64,000 nucleotides of DNA from UBA11591 sp040220895 (GTDB lineage: Bacteria; Bacteroidota; Bacteroidia; Flavobacteriales_E; Vicingaceae), in contig JAVJVY010000013.1 in NCBI GenBank assembly GCA_040220895.1, forward strand, positions 62,001 through 126,000, given 5' to 3'. Each line of letters begins with the position of its first letter. The first letter of the stretch is position 1. Of this stretch, positions 43,631 to 52,270 are shown piece after piece. Both the position numbers and the translations under genes were made by a program. The notes below the pieces were generated by a model, which made no database searches, was not told the origin of the DNA, and was given only the letters and a program-made list of their open reading frames with translations.

Positions 43631-44503
43631 CTAACGTATGTGTTTCTCGGCGTGATAAGAAGAACGAACCATGGGGCCGCTTTCTACGTGTATAAAGCCT
43701 TTATTACTCGCTATATCCCCGAAGTGTGCAAATTTTTCAGGACTGACGTATTCGCTGACTTCCAAGTGCTTGCGGCTAGGTTGAAGGTATTGGCCCAGGG
43801 TAATTACATCAACCTTGGCATTTCTTAAGTCGTCCATGGTCTCGATGACCTCATCATCGGTTTCACCCAAACCCAGCATGACACCAGATTTTGTTCTAGT
43901 TATCCCTCCATCTTTCAACCGCTTCAAAACTTCGAGACTTCGTTCGTATTTTGCCTGTACGCGGACCTTCTTGCTAAGCCGCTGAACGGTTTCAAGATTG
44001 TGACTCACCACTTCGGGTTTTACGTCAATTATTCGCTGAAGATTCTCCCATTTACCTTGAAAATCCGGGATCAAAGTTTCCAAGGTAATACCTGGATTCT
44101 TTTTTCGAATCAGTTCAACGGTCTTTGCCCATATCTCTGAACCTCCGTCCTTAAGGTCGTCGCGGTCAACCGAAGTTATCACACAATGCTTCAACCCCAT
44201 GAGTTTTACCGACTGAGCAACCCTGGCAGGTTCAAATGGATCAGCTTCGAGTGGCCTTCCGGTTTCGACGTTGCAAAACTGACAGGAACGAGTGCAAACA
44301 TTGCCCAGTATCATCAGGGTCGCGGTTCCGGCACCCCAGCATTCATGCTGGTTCGGACACTTACCACTGGTACAAATAGTGTGCAACTGATTGGCCTCAA
44401 TGTTCCTTTTGACCTCCAAAAATTCTCCACCGGATGGGAGCTTATTCTTAAGCCAATCTGGTTTACGCCTTCTGGGTTGTGATTGAATTGATTGCTTTTC
44501 CAT
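43631..44503 (-). CDS. lipA: Lipoyl synthase
   Basis: 290 residues, ATG start. It is a radical SAM enzyme that inserts two sulfurs into octanoyl domains. The auxiliary cluster ligands CTSGKCPNQHECWG (44-57) and the radical SAM CTRSCQFC (about 71-78) are present, with KPEVVSHNLETVQRL and the C-terminal GPMVRSSYHAE supplying the conserved Ser ligand. Length is typical. It sits between aroE and the methyltransferase in a minus-strand run. Confidence 0.95.
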   Translation of the reverse strand: MEKQSIQSQPRRRKPDWLKNKLPSGGEFLEVKRNIEANQLHTICTSGKCPNQHECWGAGTATLMILGNVCTRSCQFCNVETGRPLEADPFEPARVAQSVKLMGLKHCVITSVDRDDLKDGGSEIWAKTVELIRKKNPGITLETLIPDFQGKWENLQRIIDVKPEVVSHNLETVQRLSKKVRVQAKYERSLEVLKRLKDGGITRTKSGVMLGLGETDDEVIETMDDLRNAKVDVITLGQYLQPSRKHLEVSEYVSPEKFAHFGDIASNKGFIHVESGPMVRSSYHAEKHIR

Positions 44504-44523
44504 ATTTCCAGTTCAAAATTACA

Positions 44524-45270
44524 TCATTCTGACCTTTGCCAGATAGCCCAGGACAATTCTGCTTGATTTATTAACATCTCCTCACCATTCATGGTATGGC
44601 AACCTCTCACTTTTCCTTCTTTTAAAAAGGCTGTTTCCCTTGGATTGTAGATCAGATCGTATAGTAGTTGCTCTTTCCGTAAGTCGGAATAAGATAAGTC
44701 AATTTTGTCATCAACTCGTGGAAAGGTGCCTATGGGAGTGCAATGAACGATTAGGTCGAATTTAGAAATGTCCATACTTCTTAAATGCGCATAGCTTATT
44801 TCATTCTCTGCAGGCTTTCTTGAAACAACGGTGTAATTGACGTTTATTGAGCGGAGTCCATAGCATATTGCCTTGGAAGCACCTCCGGTTCCAAGTATCA
44901 AGGCCGTGTTGATCTTTGACTTCAATGGATGGTTATTCAAACTTTTAATAAAACCAGGTGCATCGGTATTATGTCCGATCAGTTTACCTCTTCGGAACTC
45001 TATTACATTCACTGCTCCGATCTCTCTTGCTTCCCTTGTCATATCGTCGAGCATAGAAATGATGACCTCTTTGAATGGAATCGTCACATTTAGGCCCTTC
45101 AACTCAGGTTTATTTTGTAACAGTTTGCCCAATTCACCAATGGAATCTAATTCATAATTGGCGTAGTTGGCATTCAGATTCAATTCCCGGAATTTCTGAT
45201 CGAAATACTCCTTCGAGAACGAATGACCGAGCGATTTCCCAAGCAGGCCGTATTGGGAAGGGTCATTCAT
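44524..45270 (-). CDS. aroE: Shikimate dehydrogenase
   Basis: 248 residues from ATG 45270 (MNDPSQYGLLGKSLGHSFS). It reduces 3-dehydroshikimate with NADPH. Signatures: LGHSFSKEYF (shikimate-binding Ser), GLNVTIPFKEVI (catalytic Lys), IGHNTDAPGF (catalytic Asp), LGTGGASKAICYGL (dinucleotide loop) and NGEEMLINQAELSW. The start overlaps the 3' end of the DUF368 gene by 8 bases. The DAHP synthase/mutase gene lies further down the same strand. Confidence 0.93.
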   Translation of the reverse strand: MNDPSQYGLLGKSLGHSFSKEYFDQKFRELNLNANYANYELDSIGELGKLLQNKPELKGLNVTIPFKEVIISMLDDMTREAREIGAVNVIEFRRGKLIGHNTDAPGFIKSLNNHPLKSKINTALILGTGGASKAICYGLRSINVNYTVVSRKPAENEISYAHLRSMDISKFDLIVHCTPIGTFPRVDDKIDLSYSDLRKEQLLYDLIYNPRETAFLKEGKVRGCHTMNGEEMLINQAELSWAIWQRSE

Positions 45271-46264
45271 TATCGGGACTGTACTTGTCCAGTATGAGCA
45301 TAATGGTTGCACCTGCAGTCATGACCATAACTGCCGCTAGAATCTCTGGGTTTTTATCGGGGACGGTACTTAACATCTTTTCGACATCATTAAGATTGTC
45401 GTAATTCCATGGCCAGACATTTTCCTGAATAAAAGGAACAATAGCCTCGTTCTCCTTACCAGCGTGTGCAACCCGACTTTCTATTGTTTCCTTCCAGGGC
45501 CATATCTTATTTAAAGAACCAATCATGAAACCGGTTAACAAAGCCAGTGTTGTGTCTCTGTAATGCTTAAACATCCAGCTCAATACCCTGCTAAAGGCTA
45601 AAAGTCCCGCAAGGCATCCTGCCATAAAGACCAAAAGTTTAAAACCATAAAAGCCAACGGAGGCCAGGTCAACTTCCGTGAGTGAAGTCCTGAAACTATT
45701 CACGATTTGAATGATGGTGGAGTAGGCACCCAGCAGCAAGAGAATAAATGCACCTGAGATTCCGGGAAGTATCATGGCTATGATGGCAATAAAGCCATAG
45801 AAGAAAAGAACAAGGGTGCTTTCAGGACCTTGCATCGGTGTGGCTATGCTGACATAATAAGAGAGGGCGCACCCTAGTATAATGGCTGCAATGCCTTGTT
45901 TTTTCCATTGATTTATTTGGCCTCCGACGGAAAAGATGCTTATGAGTATCAAACCAAAAAAGAATGACCAAAGCAGAACGGGTTCATTTTCAAGTAAATA
46001 GGAAATCAACTTCGAAAGACCAAGAACGCTTATCCCAATGCCCAGAAAAACACTAAAGAGAAAGTTTCCATTGATGGTTTCCCAAAAAGCGATAGGTCCT
46101 TTTTTAAAAAGTAACTTGAATGCATTCACATCAATCGAACGTATGGATTCGATCAATTCTTCATAAATACCCGAGATAAAAGCGATGGTTCCACCTGAGA
46201 CTCCTGGGACGACGTCGGCGGCACCCATGGCCATGCCCTTTAAGATAAGCAGTATTCGATTCAT
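45263..46264 (-). CDS. DUF368 polytopic membrane protein
   Basis: 333 residues, ATG start. The N-terminal GAADVVPGVSGGTIAFISGIYEELI (14-38) is the diagnostic DUF368 segment, echoed later by MILPGISGAFILLLLG (about 160-175). About eight membrane helices are seen. DUF368 proteins of other bacteria have been linked to recycling of the undecaprenyl phosphate carrier; that role is known of the family, not shown here. A 3-base gap to the rhodanese gene. Confidence 0.85.
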   Translation of the reverse strand: MNRILLILKGMAMGAADVVPGVSGGTIAFISGIYEELIESIRSIDVNAFKLLFKKGPIAFWETINGNFLFSVFLGIGISVLGLSKLISYLLENEPVLLWSFFFGLILISIFSVGGQINQWKKQGIAAIILGCALSYYVSIATPMQGPESTLVLFFYGFIAIIAMILPGISGAFILLLLGAYSTIIQIVNSFRTSLTEVDLASVGFYGFKLLVFMAGCLAGLLAFSRVLSWMFKHYRDTTLALLTGFMIGSLNKIWPWKETIESRVAHAGKENEAIVPFIQENVWPWNYDNLNDVEKMLSTVPDKNPEILAAVMVMTAGATIMLILDKYSPDNE

Positions 46265-46267
46265 TCG

Positions 46268-46561
46268 TTATTCTCCAAAATAACCAGAAAGTCCGCCTTC
46301 CAGGGAAGAGAGGTTATTAAAACCAAATTTTCGCTTTAGGGTGTGAACCATTGCTGCCGATCGTTTTCCGCTTTTACAGCACATGACTACCTTGATTTCG
46401 CTTGGTATTTCGTCTTTCCTTCTCAGGACTTCATCCAGTGGGATATTCGTACCGCCTAAATTCTGTTCTTCGAATTCATATGACTCTCTTACATCAATAA
46501 GCATAAATTCCTGATTGGACTGAATCATTTGGTCCAGTTCCTCCTTAGAAAGTGATTTCAT
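46268..46561 (-). CDS. Single-domain rhodanese-like protein
   Basis: 97 residues, ATG start. LIDVRESYEFEEQNLGGTNIPLDEV and the active-site loop VMCCKSGKRSAAMV (catalytic Cys followed by KSGKRS) define a functional single-domain rhodanese with an extra preceding Cys. It carries persulfide sulfur to an acceptor. It starts 2 bases after the ComA-like gene, whose product uses sulfite, suggesting a shared sulfur step (inference). Confidence 0.88.
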   Translation of the reverse strand: MKSLSKEELDQMIQSNQEFMLIDVRESYEFEEQNLGGTNIPLDEVLRRKDEIPSEIKVVMCCKSGKRSAAMVHTLKRKFGFNNLSSLEGGLSGYFGE

Positions 46562-46563
46562 TC

Positions 46564-47346
46564 CTAGAGCATTTTATTTTTAACCTCATCCGGGAGAAAG
46601 GTGAAAAAAGTGTCTCCGCGAAGTCCAAGTCGAAGGGTCTCCAGTGGGATTACTTCAAAGTGATTAATGTTTCCCAAGTTGACATTAGCACCAAGCAACT
46701 TTATAAACCACACCTGTTGAGATTTAATTGGCGCTTCCCACAAAATGCTTTCGGGTGGTACCTGGGAAATGATTTTATTTACAAGGGAAACATGGGCGGT
46801 TCCGCTAGGACGGTATATCCCGACGTTCCCACTCTCTCTGGCCTCAGCAATTACTTTCCATGATCCCGCCTCTAGTTCGGTTTGCATCATCGATATCCAT
46901 TTCCCCGGACTTATTAAGATTCCTTCTTCTTTAGACCCAACCTCAGAGAGAACAGTGTAATTCTTAGCCAGATCTGCGATGAGTTCGCACTTTTTGTCGT
47001 GTGGAAGCAAAATGGAGCCGTCTGAAACCTCAACGGTGTCTATCTTCCATTTGTCCATCAGCCGTCTATAATCGTCTAACATTCCCCTAATTAGAAAGGC
47101 TTCAAAGAGCGTGCCGCCCAGGTATACTTTAATGCCTCCTTCCTGGAGTAATTTTATTTTTAATTCGTTGTCCTTTGTTAGGATGGAGGTTCCAAAACCG
47201 AATTTCACAAGGTCGGTATACTCTCCGCCGGCATTTAAGAAATTCTCAACTTGCCTGACGCTCAAACCCTTGTCCATCATCATGGTCAATCCGTTTTTCC
47301 TGGGTTTGACCGCTCTCTCGGGAAGATTACTCAGTTCAAAATTCAT
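46564..47346 (-). CDS. ComA-like phosphosulfolactate synthase family protein
   Basis: 260 residues, ATG start overlapping the TPR stop (TAATG). The TIM-barrel fold shows LTMMMDKGLSVRQVENFL (about 20-37), DLVKFGFGTS, IKVYLGGTLFEAF, TVEVSDGSILLP and SEVGSKEEG, the recognisable PF02679 pattern. ComA adds sulfite to phosphoenolpyruvate in coenzyme M synthesis. No comB, comC or coenzyme M genes are near, so the product in this organism is unknown. The same family includes the plant heat-stress protein Hsa32, which works with the ClpB homologue HSP101; clpB lies 5 kb away here. Confidence 0.8.
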   Translation of the reverse strand: MNFELSNLPERAVKPRKNGLTMMMDKGLSVRQVENFLNAGGEYTDLVKFGFGTSILTKDNELKIKLLQEGGIKVYLGGTLFEAFLIRGMLDDYRRLMDKWKIDTVEVSDGSILLPHDKKCELIADLAKNYTVLSEVGSKEEGILISPGKWISMMQTELEAGSWKVIAEARESGNVGIYRPSGTAHVSLVNKIISQVPPESILWEAPIKSQQVWFIKLLGANVNLGNINHFEVIPLETLRLGLRGDTFFTFLPDEVKNKML

Positions 47347-48761
47347 TATTTGATATTGTATTTCGTGAGCAGTTCAAGAATTTCCAGATCATCAAGGGAA
47401 TTGGGGTAAAACGACACAAACCTGTCTTGGTCTTCGGGGCATAATTCCAATCCTTTTTCAAGTTCTGAAAGTCCTTCTACTTTTCGCTGATCACGAAAAA
47501 GATTTGCGGCATGAAGGTAGTAATTTGAGGCGTTCTCGGGTTGTATTTCTATGGCTTTTAATATGGTATCGTATGAATCCTGGCCATCACCATTTAAAAA
47601 GAGGGCATGGGCAAGTAAACTATAGGCTAGCATGTTGTCAACGTCTAAATCCAACACGCGTTCAAAGGCATCAATGCCTTCTTGGAAAAAGCCTAGCCTG
47701 ACCTGAATACTTCCGTAGGCAAGCAAATATTCAATTTGTTTGGGATCCAGCTCAAGGGCTTTTTTAACAAAGTGGATGCTTTCACTGAATCGCCCCATTT
47801 CTTCGTAAAGGAAACCCAGATGCAGATACGCATCTCCAAAATAAGGATCGGCTGTGATCGATTTATGATAGTAGTTCAAGGCATCTTCCTTGTTTTTAAG
47901 CGCTTCATAACAGTTGGCAATATGGAAATAGGTGGAACCATCTGCTTCGTCAAGTTCAATTGTTTTCTTGTATGCCTTAATGGCCTTCTCGAAAGCGCCT
48001 ATCTTGCTATAGGTATTGGCTTTGTTGTACCAAGCTGATGCAAAGTCTTCTTTGATCACCAGAGTAAAGTCGAGACATGTTAGGGTTTTTTCGTGATCAT
48101 TTTTTTTACTATACAACAAGCCTAAGTTGTACCAGGCTGCATGGGAGTAGGGCTGGTCATCAATAAATTGAGTGAAGAAATCAATACCTTCATCGACCCT
48201 TTGGTCAACATCAAAACAGAAACCTATTTCGTAAAGAGCAGTTTCATTTTCTGTATTTAATTTCAGGCATTCCCTGAGGGCTTTCAGCGCTTCTTTATAT
48301 TCGTCAATGTTTTCATATTCAAAAGCCATACTTATGAAAATGTCTTCTTTTTCTTCATTACTGGCTAGTGGGATCGATTTGCGGTAGTTATCGATCGCTT
48401 TTCTGTATTCCCTGAGTTGGCTGAAAACACTGGCTTTTATCAGATAGATATCAAGGTTATTCGGTTCGCTGTGTTCTACTTTTGAAAGTACTTCAAGGGC
48501 TTCATTTGGTTTGTGGATGTTGGCTAAGAGTTGTGCTTTGTAAAGTAAGAGGGTGGAAGATGAGGGGTGTTGTTCACAACCCATTTCTATAACTTTTAGC
48601 GCTTGTTTGGAGTTTCCTTCCTCCATGTAATGATCAATCAGATCTTCGAATTCGTCTACGTCAAAAAAGTAAAACTCATTGTTTTTGAGCATTTTTTCAA
48701 AGCGCTTGATGGACTGATCCATGTCATCCTGGTCGTGCGCGTTTTCGAAATTTTCGTTCAT
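47346..48761 (-). CDS. Tetratricopeptide-repeat protein
   Basis: 471 residues, ATG start. From about residue 45 to 460 it is a string of roughly a dozen 34-residue TPR units (for example AWYNLGLLYSKKND, AWYNKANTYSKIGAFEKAIKAYKK, DAYLHLGFLYEEMGRFSESIHFVKKALEL). The N-terminus is acidic and no signal peptide is present, so it is a cytoplasmic scaffold. Partner unknown. It is the first gene of the nine-gene minus run and has the clearest promoter in the window. Confidence 0.85.
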   Translation of the reverse strand: MNENFENAHDQDDMDQSIKRFEKMLKNNEFYFFDVDEFEDLIDHYMEEGNSKQALKVIEMGCEQHPSSSTLLLYKAQLLANIHKPNEALEVLSKVEHSEPNNLDIYLIKASVFSQLREYRKAIDNYRKSIPLASNEEKEDIFISMAFEYENIDEYKEALKALRECLKLNTENETALYEIGFCFDVDQRVDEGIDFFTQFIDDQPYSHAAWYNLGLLYSKKNDHEKTLTCLDFTLVIKEDFASAWYNKANTYSKIGAFEKAIKAYKKTIELDEADGSTYFHIANCYEALKNKEDALNYYHKSITADPYFGDAYLHLGFLYEEMGRFSESIHFVKKALELDPKQIEYLLAYGSIQVRLGFFQEGIDAFERVLDLDVDNMLAYSLLAHALFLNGDGQDSYDTILKAIEIQPENASNYYLHAANLFRDQRKVEGLSELEKGLELCPEDQDRFVSFYPNSLDDLEILELLTKYNIK

Positions 48762-48777
48762 CCAGTGTAGCTTTACT

Positions 48778-48806
48778 CAAATTTAGAACATATGAGTCCG
48801 ATTCAA
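48778..48806 (-). promoter_or_regulatory. Promoter of the TPR-ComA-aroE-lipA gene run
   Basis: On the minus strand TTG (48806-48804), an 18-base spacer, then TAAATTTG (48785-48778), an exact TAnnTTTG. Initiation would fall near 48772, about 10 bases before ATG 48761. Confidence 0.65.
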
Positions 48807-48928
48807 GAAATTGCTTGTTTTGTTTTTAACAAAAAAGTTAACAGTCACGTTTAAAAGGATTAGTTGCAATATAGCCTAAGACATTCAACTCCTTGCACTA
48901 TTTTCGTACAAAAATACGCACAATTATT

Positions 48929-50323
48929 ATGACCCTTATAAAATCCATTTCTGGTATCCGCGGTACGGTTGGTGGTAAAAGTGAAGACAATCTGAGCCCG
49001 GAGGATGTTTTACTTTACACAGCATCCTATGCGAGTTGGCTCAAAGAGGTATCTGAGTCCAAAAAACTAATTGTCGTCATTGGTAGAGATGCAAGAATTT
49101 CGGGTGAAATGGTTGCTGACCTGGTGTCTGCTTCACTTGCTTCTATGGGTATAAATGTAATCGACCTGGGCCTTTCAACTACTCCCACTGTAGAAATGGC
49201 GGTGCCAATGGAAAATGCCGATGGGGGAATAATCATCACCGCCAGCCACAATCCGGCACAATGGAATGCACTCAAATTGTTGAATAAACAGGGAGAATTC
49301 ATCTCTGCTGCGCAGGGCGAGCGAATTCTGGAGATAGCAGCGGCTTCGAATTTCTCTTATTCAGAGGTCAATGATCTGGGAACTAGAAAGATCGACGACT
49401 CCTACATGAATAGGCACATCCAAGCCATTTTGGCCTTACCTAATTTGGAACTGGAGGCCATCCGTAAAAGAAAACTTAAGGTAGTCGTAGACGCTGTGAA
49501 TTCAAGTGGGGGCATTTTTGTACCGGCTCTTCTTAAAGCCATGGGGGTAGAAGACATCATAAAGATTCATTGCGAACCTAACGGTCGTTTTGCGCACAAT
49601 CCGGAGCCTTTGGCCGATAACCTGAAAGACCTTTGTGCCGAAGTGTTAAGTACCGGCGCCGATTTAGGCATTGCTGTGGATCCCGATGTTGACCGATTGG
49701 TTTTCGTTCAGGAGGATGGAAAACTTTTTGGTGAAGAATACACCCTTGTGGCTGTTGCCGATTACGTCATGACGTACAAATCCGGTGGGGCGGTTTCAAA
49801 TCTTTCATCTACCAGGGCACTGCGGGATGTTGCCGAAAAACATGGTCGAGATTATACAGCTTCTGCCGTAGGTGAGGTAAACGTAGTTGAAAAAATGAAA
49901 TCTTCCAATGCAGCTATTGGTGGGGAAGGAAATGGAGGTATTATTTATCCGGAATTGCATTATGGAAGGGATGCACTTGTGGGGATTGCTCTTTTTCTTA
50001 GTCACTTGTGTAAATGGAATGGAGGAGCTGAGAAGGTCTCGACTTTACGCAAAGCTTATCCTTCCTACTTCATGTCAAAAAATAAAGTACAATTGACCCG
50101 GTCCACGAATGTGGATTCCATTTTGAAGCAAATGACGTCTAAATACTCGCACGAACGAGTGAATTTGATCGATGGATTAAAGATTGATTTTGAGTCTGAA
50201 TGGGTACATTTGCGCAAGTCCAATACTGAACCTATTATCAGGATCTATTCCGAAGCAATGAGTCAGGAAAGAGCGGATGAACTGGCCGGTGAAATGGTAA
50301 ATGAAATTGTTAATCTGGTTTAA
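48929..50323 (+). CDS. Phosphohexose mutase (GlmM / phosphomannomutase family)
   Basis: 464 residues from ATG 48929 (MTLIKSISGIRGTVGG). Features of the alpha-D-phosphohexomutase family: the phosphoserine loop TASHNPAQWNALK (Ser about 102), the Mg-binding DPDVDRLVFV (about 252), the sugar loop GEGNGGIIYPE (about 332), and the phosphate loop RKSNTEPIIRIY at the C-terminus. It interconverts hexose 1- and 6-phosphates, most likely glucosamine phosphate for the cell wall. The upstream 167 bases carry no convincing promoter. Confidence 0.88.
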   Translation: MTLIKSISGIRGTVGGKSEDNLSPEDVLLYTASYASWLKEVSESKKLIVVIGRDARISGEMVADLVSASLASMGINVIDLGLSTTPTVEMAVPMENADGGIIITASHNPAQWNALKLLNKQGEFISAAQGERILEIAAASNFSYSEVNDLGTRKIDDSYMNRHIQAILALPNLELEAIRKRKLKVVVDAVNSSGGIFVPALLKAMGVEDIIKIHCEPNGRFAHNPEPLADNLKDLCAEVLSTGADLGIAVDPDVDRLVFVQEDGKLFGEEYTLVAVADYVMTYKSGGAVSNLSSTRALRDVAEKHGRDYTASAVGEVNVVEKMKSSNAAIGGEGNGGIIYPELHYGRDALVGIALFLSHLCKWNGGAEKVSTLRKAYPSYFMSKNKVQLTRSTNVDSILKQMTSKYSHERVNLIDGLKIDFESEWVHLRKSNTEPIIRIYSEAMSQERADELAGEMVNEIVNLV

Positions 50324-50332
50324 AGCAGAATC

Positions 50333-51469
50333 ATGAAAGTATATTTCGACAATGCCGCGACTACTCCAATAGATCCAGAAGTTGCAGAAGTAATGTGTGA
50401 ACTTTTGAAATCCAATTTCGGTAATCCTTCATCCATACACAGTTTTGGCAGAGAGACAAGAGCCATCATTGAACGGTCCAGAAAGCAAATCGCATCATTT
50501 TTAAATGTCTCACCTTCAGAGATTTACTTTACAGCAGGCGGAACCGAAGCAGACAACATGGCCATCCGATGCAGCGTGCGCGATCTGAATGTAAAACGCA
50601 TTATAACTTCACCCATTGAGCACCATGCGGTTCTTCATACTGCAGAGCAATGCGAGCAAGATACTGGCGTTCAGGTGGACCTGGTAAAGATTACACCTGA
50701 GGGTTACGTGGATATGGATGACTTGGAACGACTTTTAACATCTTCTGACAAAAAAACTCTTGTTTCTTTAATGCACGCCAATAATGAAATAGGAAACCTG
50801 ATCGACTTGAAAGAAGTGGGTGATCTTTGCAAGGAACAAGGTGCTTACTTTCATTCCGATACGGTACAAACCATGGCCCATTACCGCTTCGATTTTAGCG
50901 CCATGAATGTGGATTTTGCAACTTGTTCGGCCCATAAGTTTCATGGTCCCAAAGGCATTGGTTTTTTATACATTAATAAAGATGTTTCCGTTAAGCCCTT
51001 GATCTTTGGTGGATCACAGGAAAGAAATATGCGAGCTGGTACAGAAAACGTTTATGGCATAGCTTCACTTGCCAAGGCCATGGAAATTGCTCATCACAGC
51101 ATGGATGCGCATCAGGAGCATGTTCTTGGAATTAAAAAATACATGATCGAGCAATTAGAATTGCTTTTTCCAAGCATTGATTTTAACGGCGATCCAAAAG
51201 GAAGGTCTTTGTACACCGTACTTAATGTGAGTTTTCCAAGTAGTGAGATGAACGAAATGTTCTTGTATAACTTAGATATAGAAGGTATAGCGGCTTCAGG
51301 TGGAAGTGCTTGTTCTTCTGGCAGCAATGTGGGCTCTCACGTATTGAATGCCCTTGGAAAGAATTCAGAAGGCCCGGCAATTCGATTCTCGTTCAGCCGC
51401 TTCAATACCAAGGCTGAAGTGGAGTATGCTGTGGCTGTTTTAAAAGAACTTTACGGCGTACCTGCCTAA
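50333..51469 (+). CDS. Cysteine desulfurase (NifS/IscS family)
   Basis: 378 residues, ATG start 9 bases after the mutase stop. VYFDNAATTPID opens the protein; TAGGTEADNMAI is the PLP phosphate loop; CSAHKFHGPKGIGFLYI carries the Schiff-base Lys (about 203); GGSACSSGSNVGSHVL carries the catalytic Cys (about 323). It takes sulfur from cysteine as a persulfide for Fe-S clusters and thiolation. No iscU adjoins. It supplies sulfur that lipA and other enzymes here ultimately need. Confidence 0.92.
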   Translation: MKVYFDNAATTPIDPEVAEVMCELLKSNFGNPSSIHSFGRETRAIIERSRKQIASFLNVSPSEIYFTAGGTEADNMAIRCSVRDLNVKRIITSPIEHHAVLHTAEQCEQDTGVQVDLVKITPEGYVDMDDLERLLTSSDKKTLVSLMHANNEIGNLIDLKEVGDLCKEQGAYFHSDTVQTMAHYRFDFSAMNVDFATCSAHKFHGPKGIGFLYINKDVSVKPLIFGGSQERNMRAGTENVYGIASLAKAMEIAHHSMDAHQEHVLGIKKYMIEQLELLFPSIDFNGDPKGRSLYTVLNVSFPSSEMNEMFLYNLDIEGIAASGGSACSSGSNVGSHVLNALGKNSEGPAIRFSFSRFNTKAEVEYAVAVLKELYGVPA

Positions 51470-51473
51470 GTTG

Positions 51474-52241
51474 ATGTCTGTTAAGGTAACATTCTTGGGC
51501 ACCGGCACATCTCAAGGGGTGCCGGTAATTGCATGTGACTGCCCTGTTTGTACATCTTCTGACCAAAGAGACAAGCGGCTAAGGTCATCGGTATACGTTG
51601 AAACCGGTGATCTTAGATTGGTGATCGATACTGGACCTGATTTTCGTCAGCAAATGTTGAACATCAATGCCAAAAACCTTGACGCCGTTGTATTCACACA
51701 CGAACACAAAGACCATATAGCGGGACTGGACGATGTCAGGGCATTTAATTATGCTCAGGGAAAGGCCATGGAAGTTTATGCAGCAAGCGCGGTGGAAGTA
51801 GCCTTGCGAAGAGAATTTCATTACGTCTTTTCAGACGATAACTACCCGGGTATTCCAAAATTAAATTTGAATCAGATCGACAACAATGCCTTTGAAATAA
51901 ACGGCGTTGTCATCACACCCATACAGGTTTATCACTATAAGATGCCGGTTTTTGGATTTAGAATAGGTGACTTCTCTTATATAACAGATGCAAAAACCAT
52001 TGATGAGGATGAAAAAAATAAGATTCGTGGCAGTGAGGTCCTTGTTTTGAACGCGCTCAGGAATCACCAGCATATATCACACTTCACGCTGCAGGAAGCA
52101 ATCGAACTGGCCAATGAGCTAGAAGTGGAACAGACCTACTTTACCCACATCAGCCATTACCTGGGTCTGCATGAACAGGTTTCAGAAAAGTTACCGACCA
52201 ACATGGCACTGGCACATGATGGCCTGGTGATTGAGGTTTAA
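51474..52241 (+). CDS. PhnP-like metallo-beta-lactamase-fold phosphodiesterase
   Basis: 255 residues from ATG 51474 (MSVKVTFLGTGTSQGVP). Two Cys pairs in IACDCPVCTS (PhnP zinc-site-like), then the MBL motif FTHEHKDHIAGLDD (H-x-H-x-D-H, about 75-85), the late metal Asp in YITDAKT, and FTHISHYLG near the C-terminus. The fold matches PhnP and RNase Z-like cyclic phosphate phosphodiesterases. No other phn genes are near, so it probably cleaves another cyclic phosphate. It ends at a strong shared terminator. Confidence 0.82.
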   Translation: MSVKVTFLGTGTSQGVPVIACDCPVCTSSDQRDKRLRSSVYVETGDLRLVIDTGPDFRQQMLNINAKNLDAVVFTHEHKDHIAGLDDVRAFNYAQGKAMEVYAASAVEVALRREFHYVFSDDNYPGIPKLNLNQIDNNAFEINGVVITPIQVYHYKMPVFGFRIGDFSYITDAKTIDEDEKNKIRGSEVLVLNALRNHQHISHFTLQEAIELANELEVEQTYFTHISHYLGLHEQVSEKLPTNMALAHDGLVIEV

Positions 52242-52269
52242 AAATTAAGCCCCTTTCGGGGCTTAATTT
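52242..52269. terminator. Bidirectional terminator between phosphodiesterase and clpB
   Basis: A perfect 12-base stem beginning AAATTAAGCCCC with loop TTTC; the flanks end in AATTT on both strands, so it can serve the two converging genes. Confidence 0.85.
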
Positions 52270-52270
52270 C

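Noticed and set aside
48826..48841. TTAAC-AAAAAA-GTTAA inverted repeat between divergent genes
   Set aside because: Short AT-rich arms around an A-run are expected by chance in this composition, and the spacing to either promoter is not informative.
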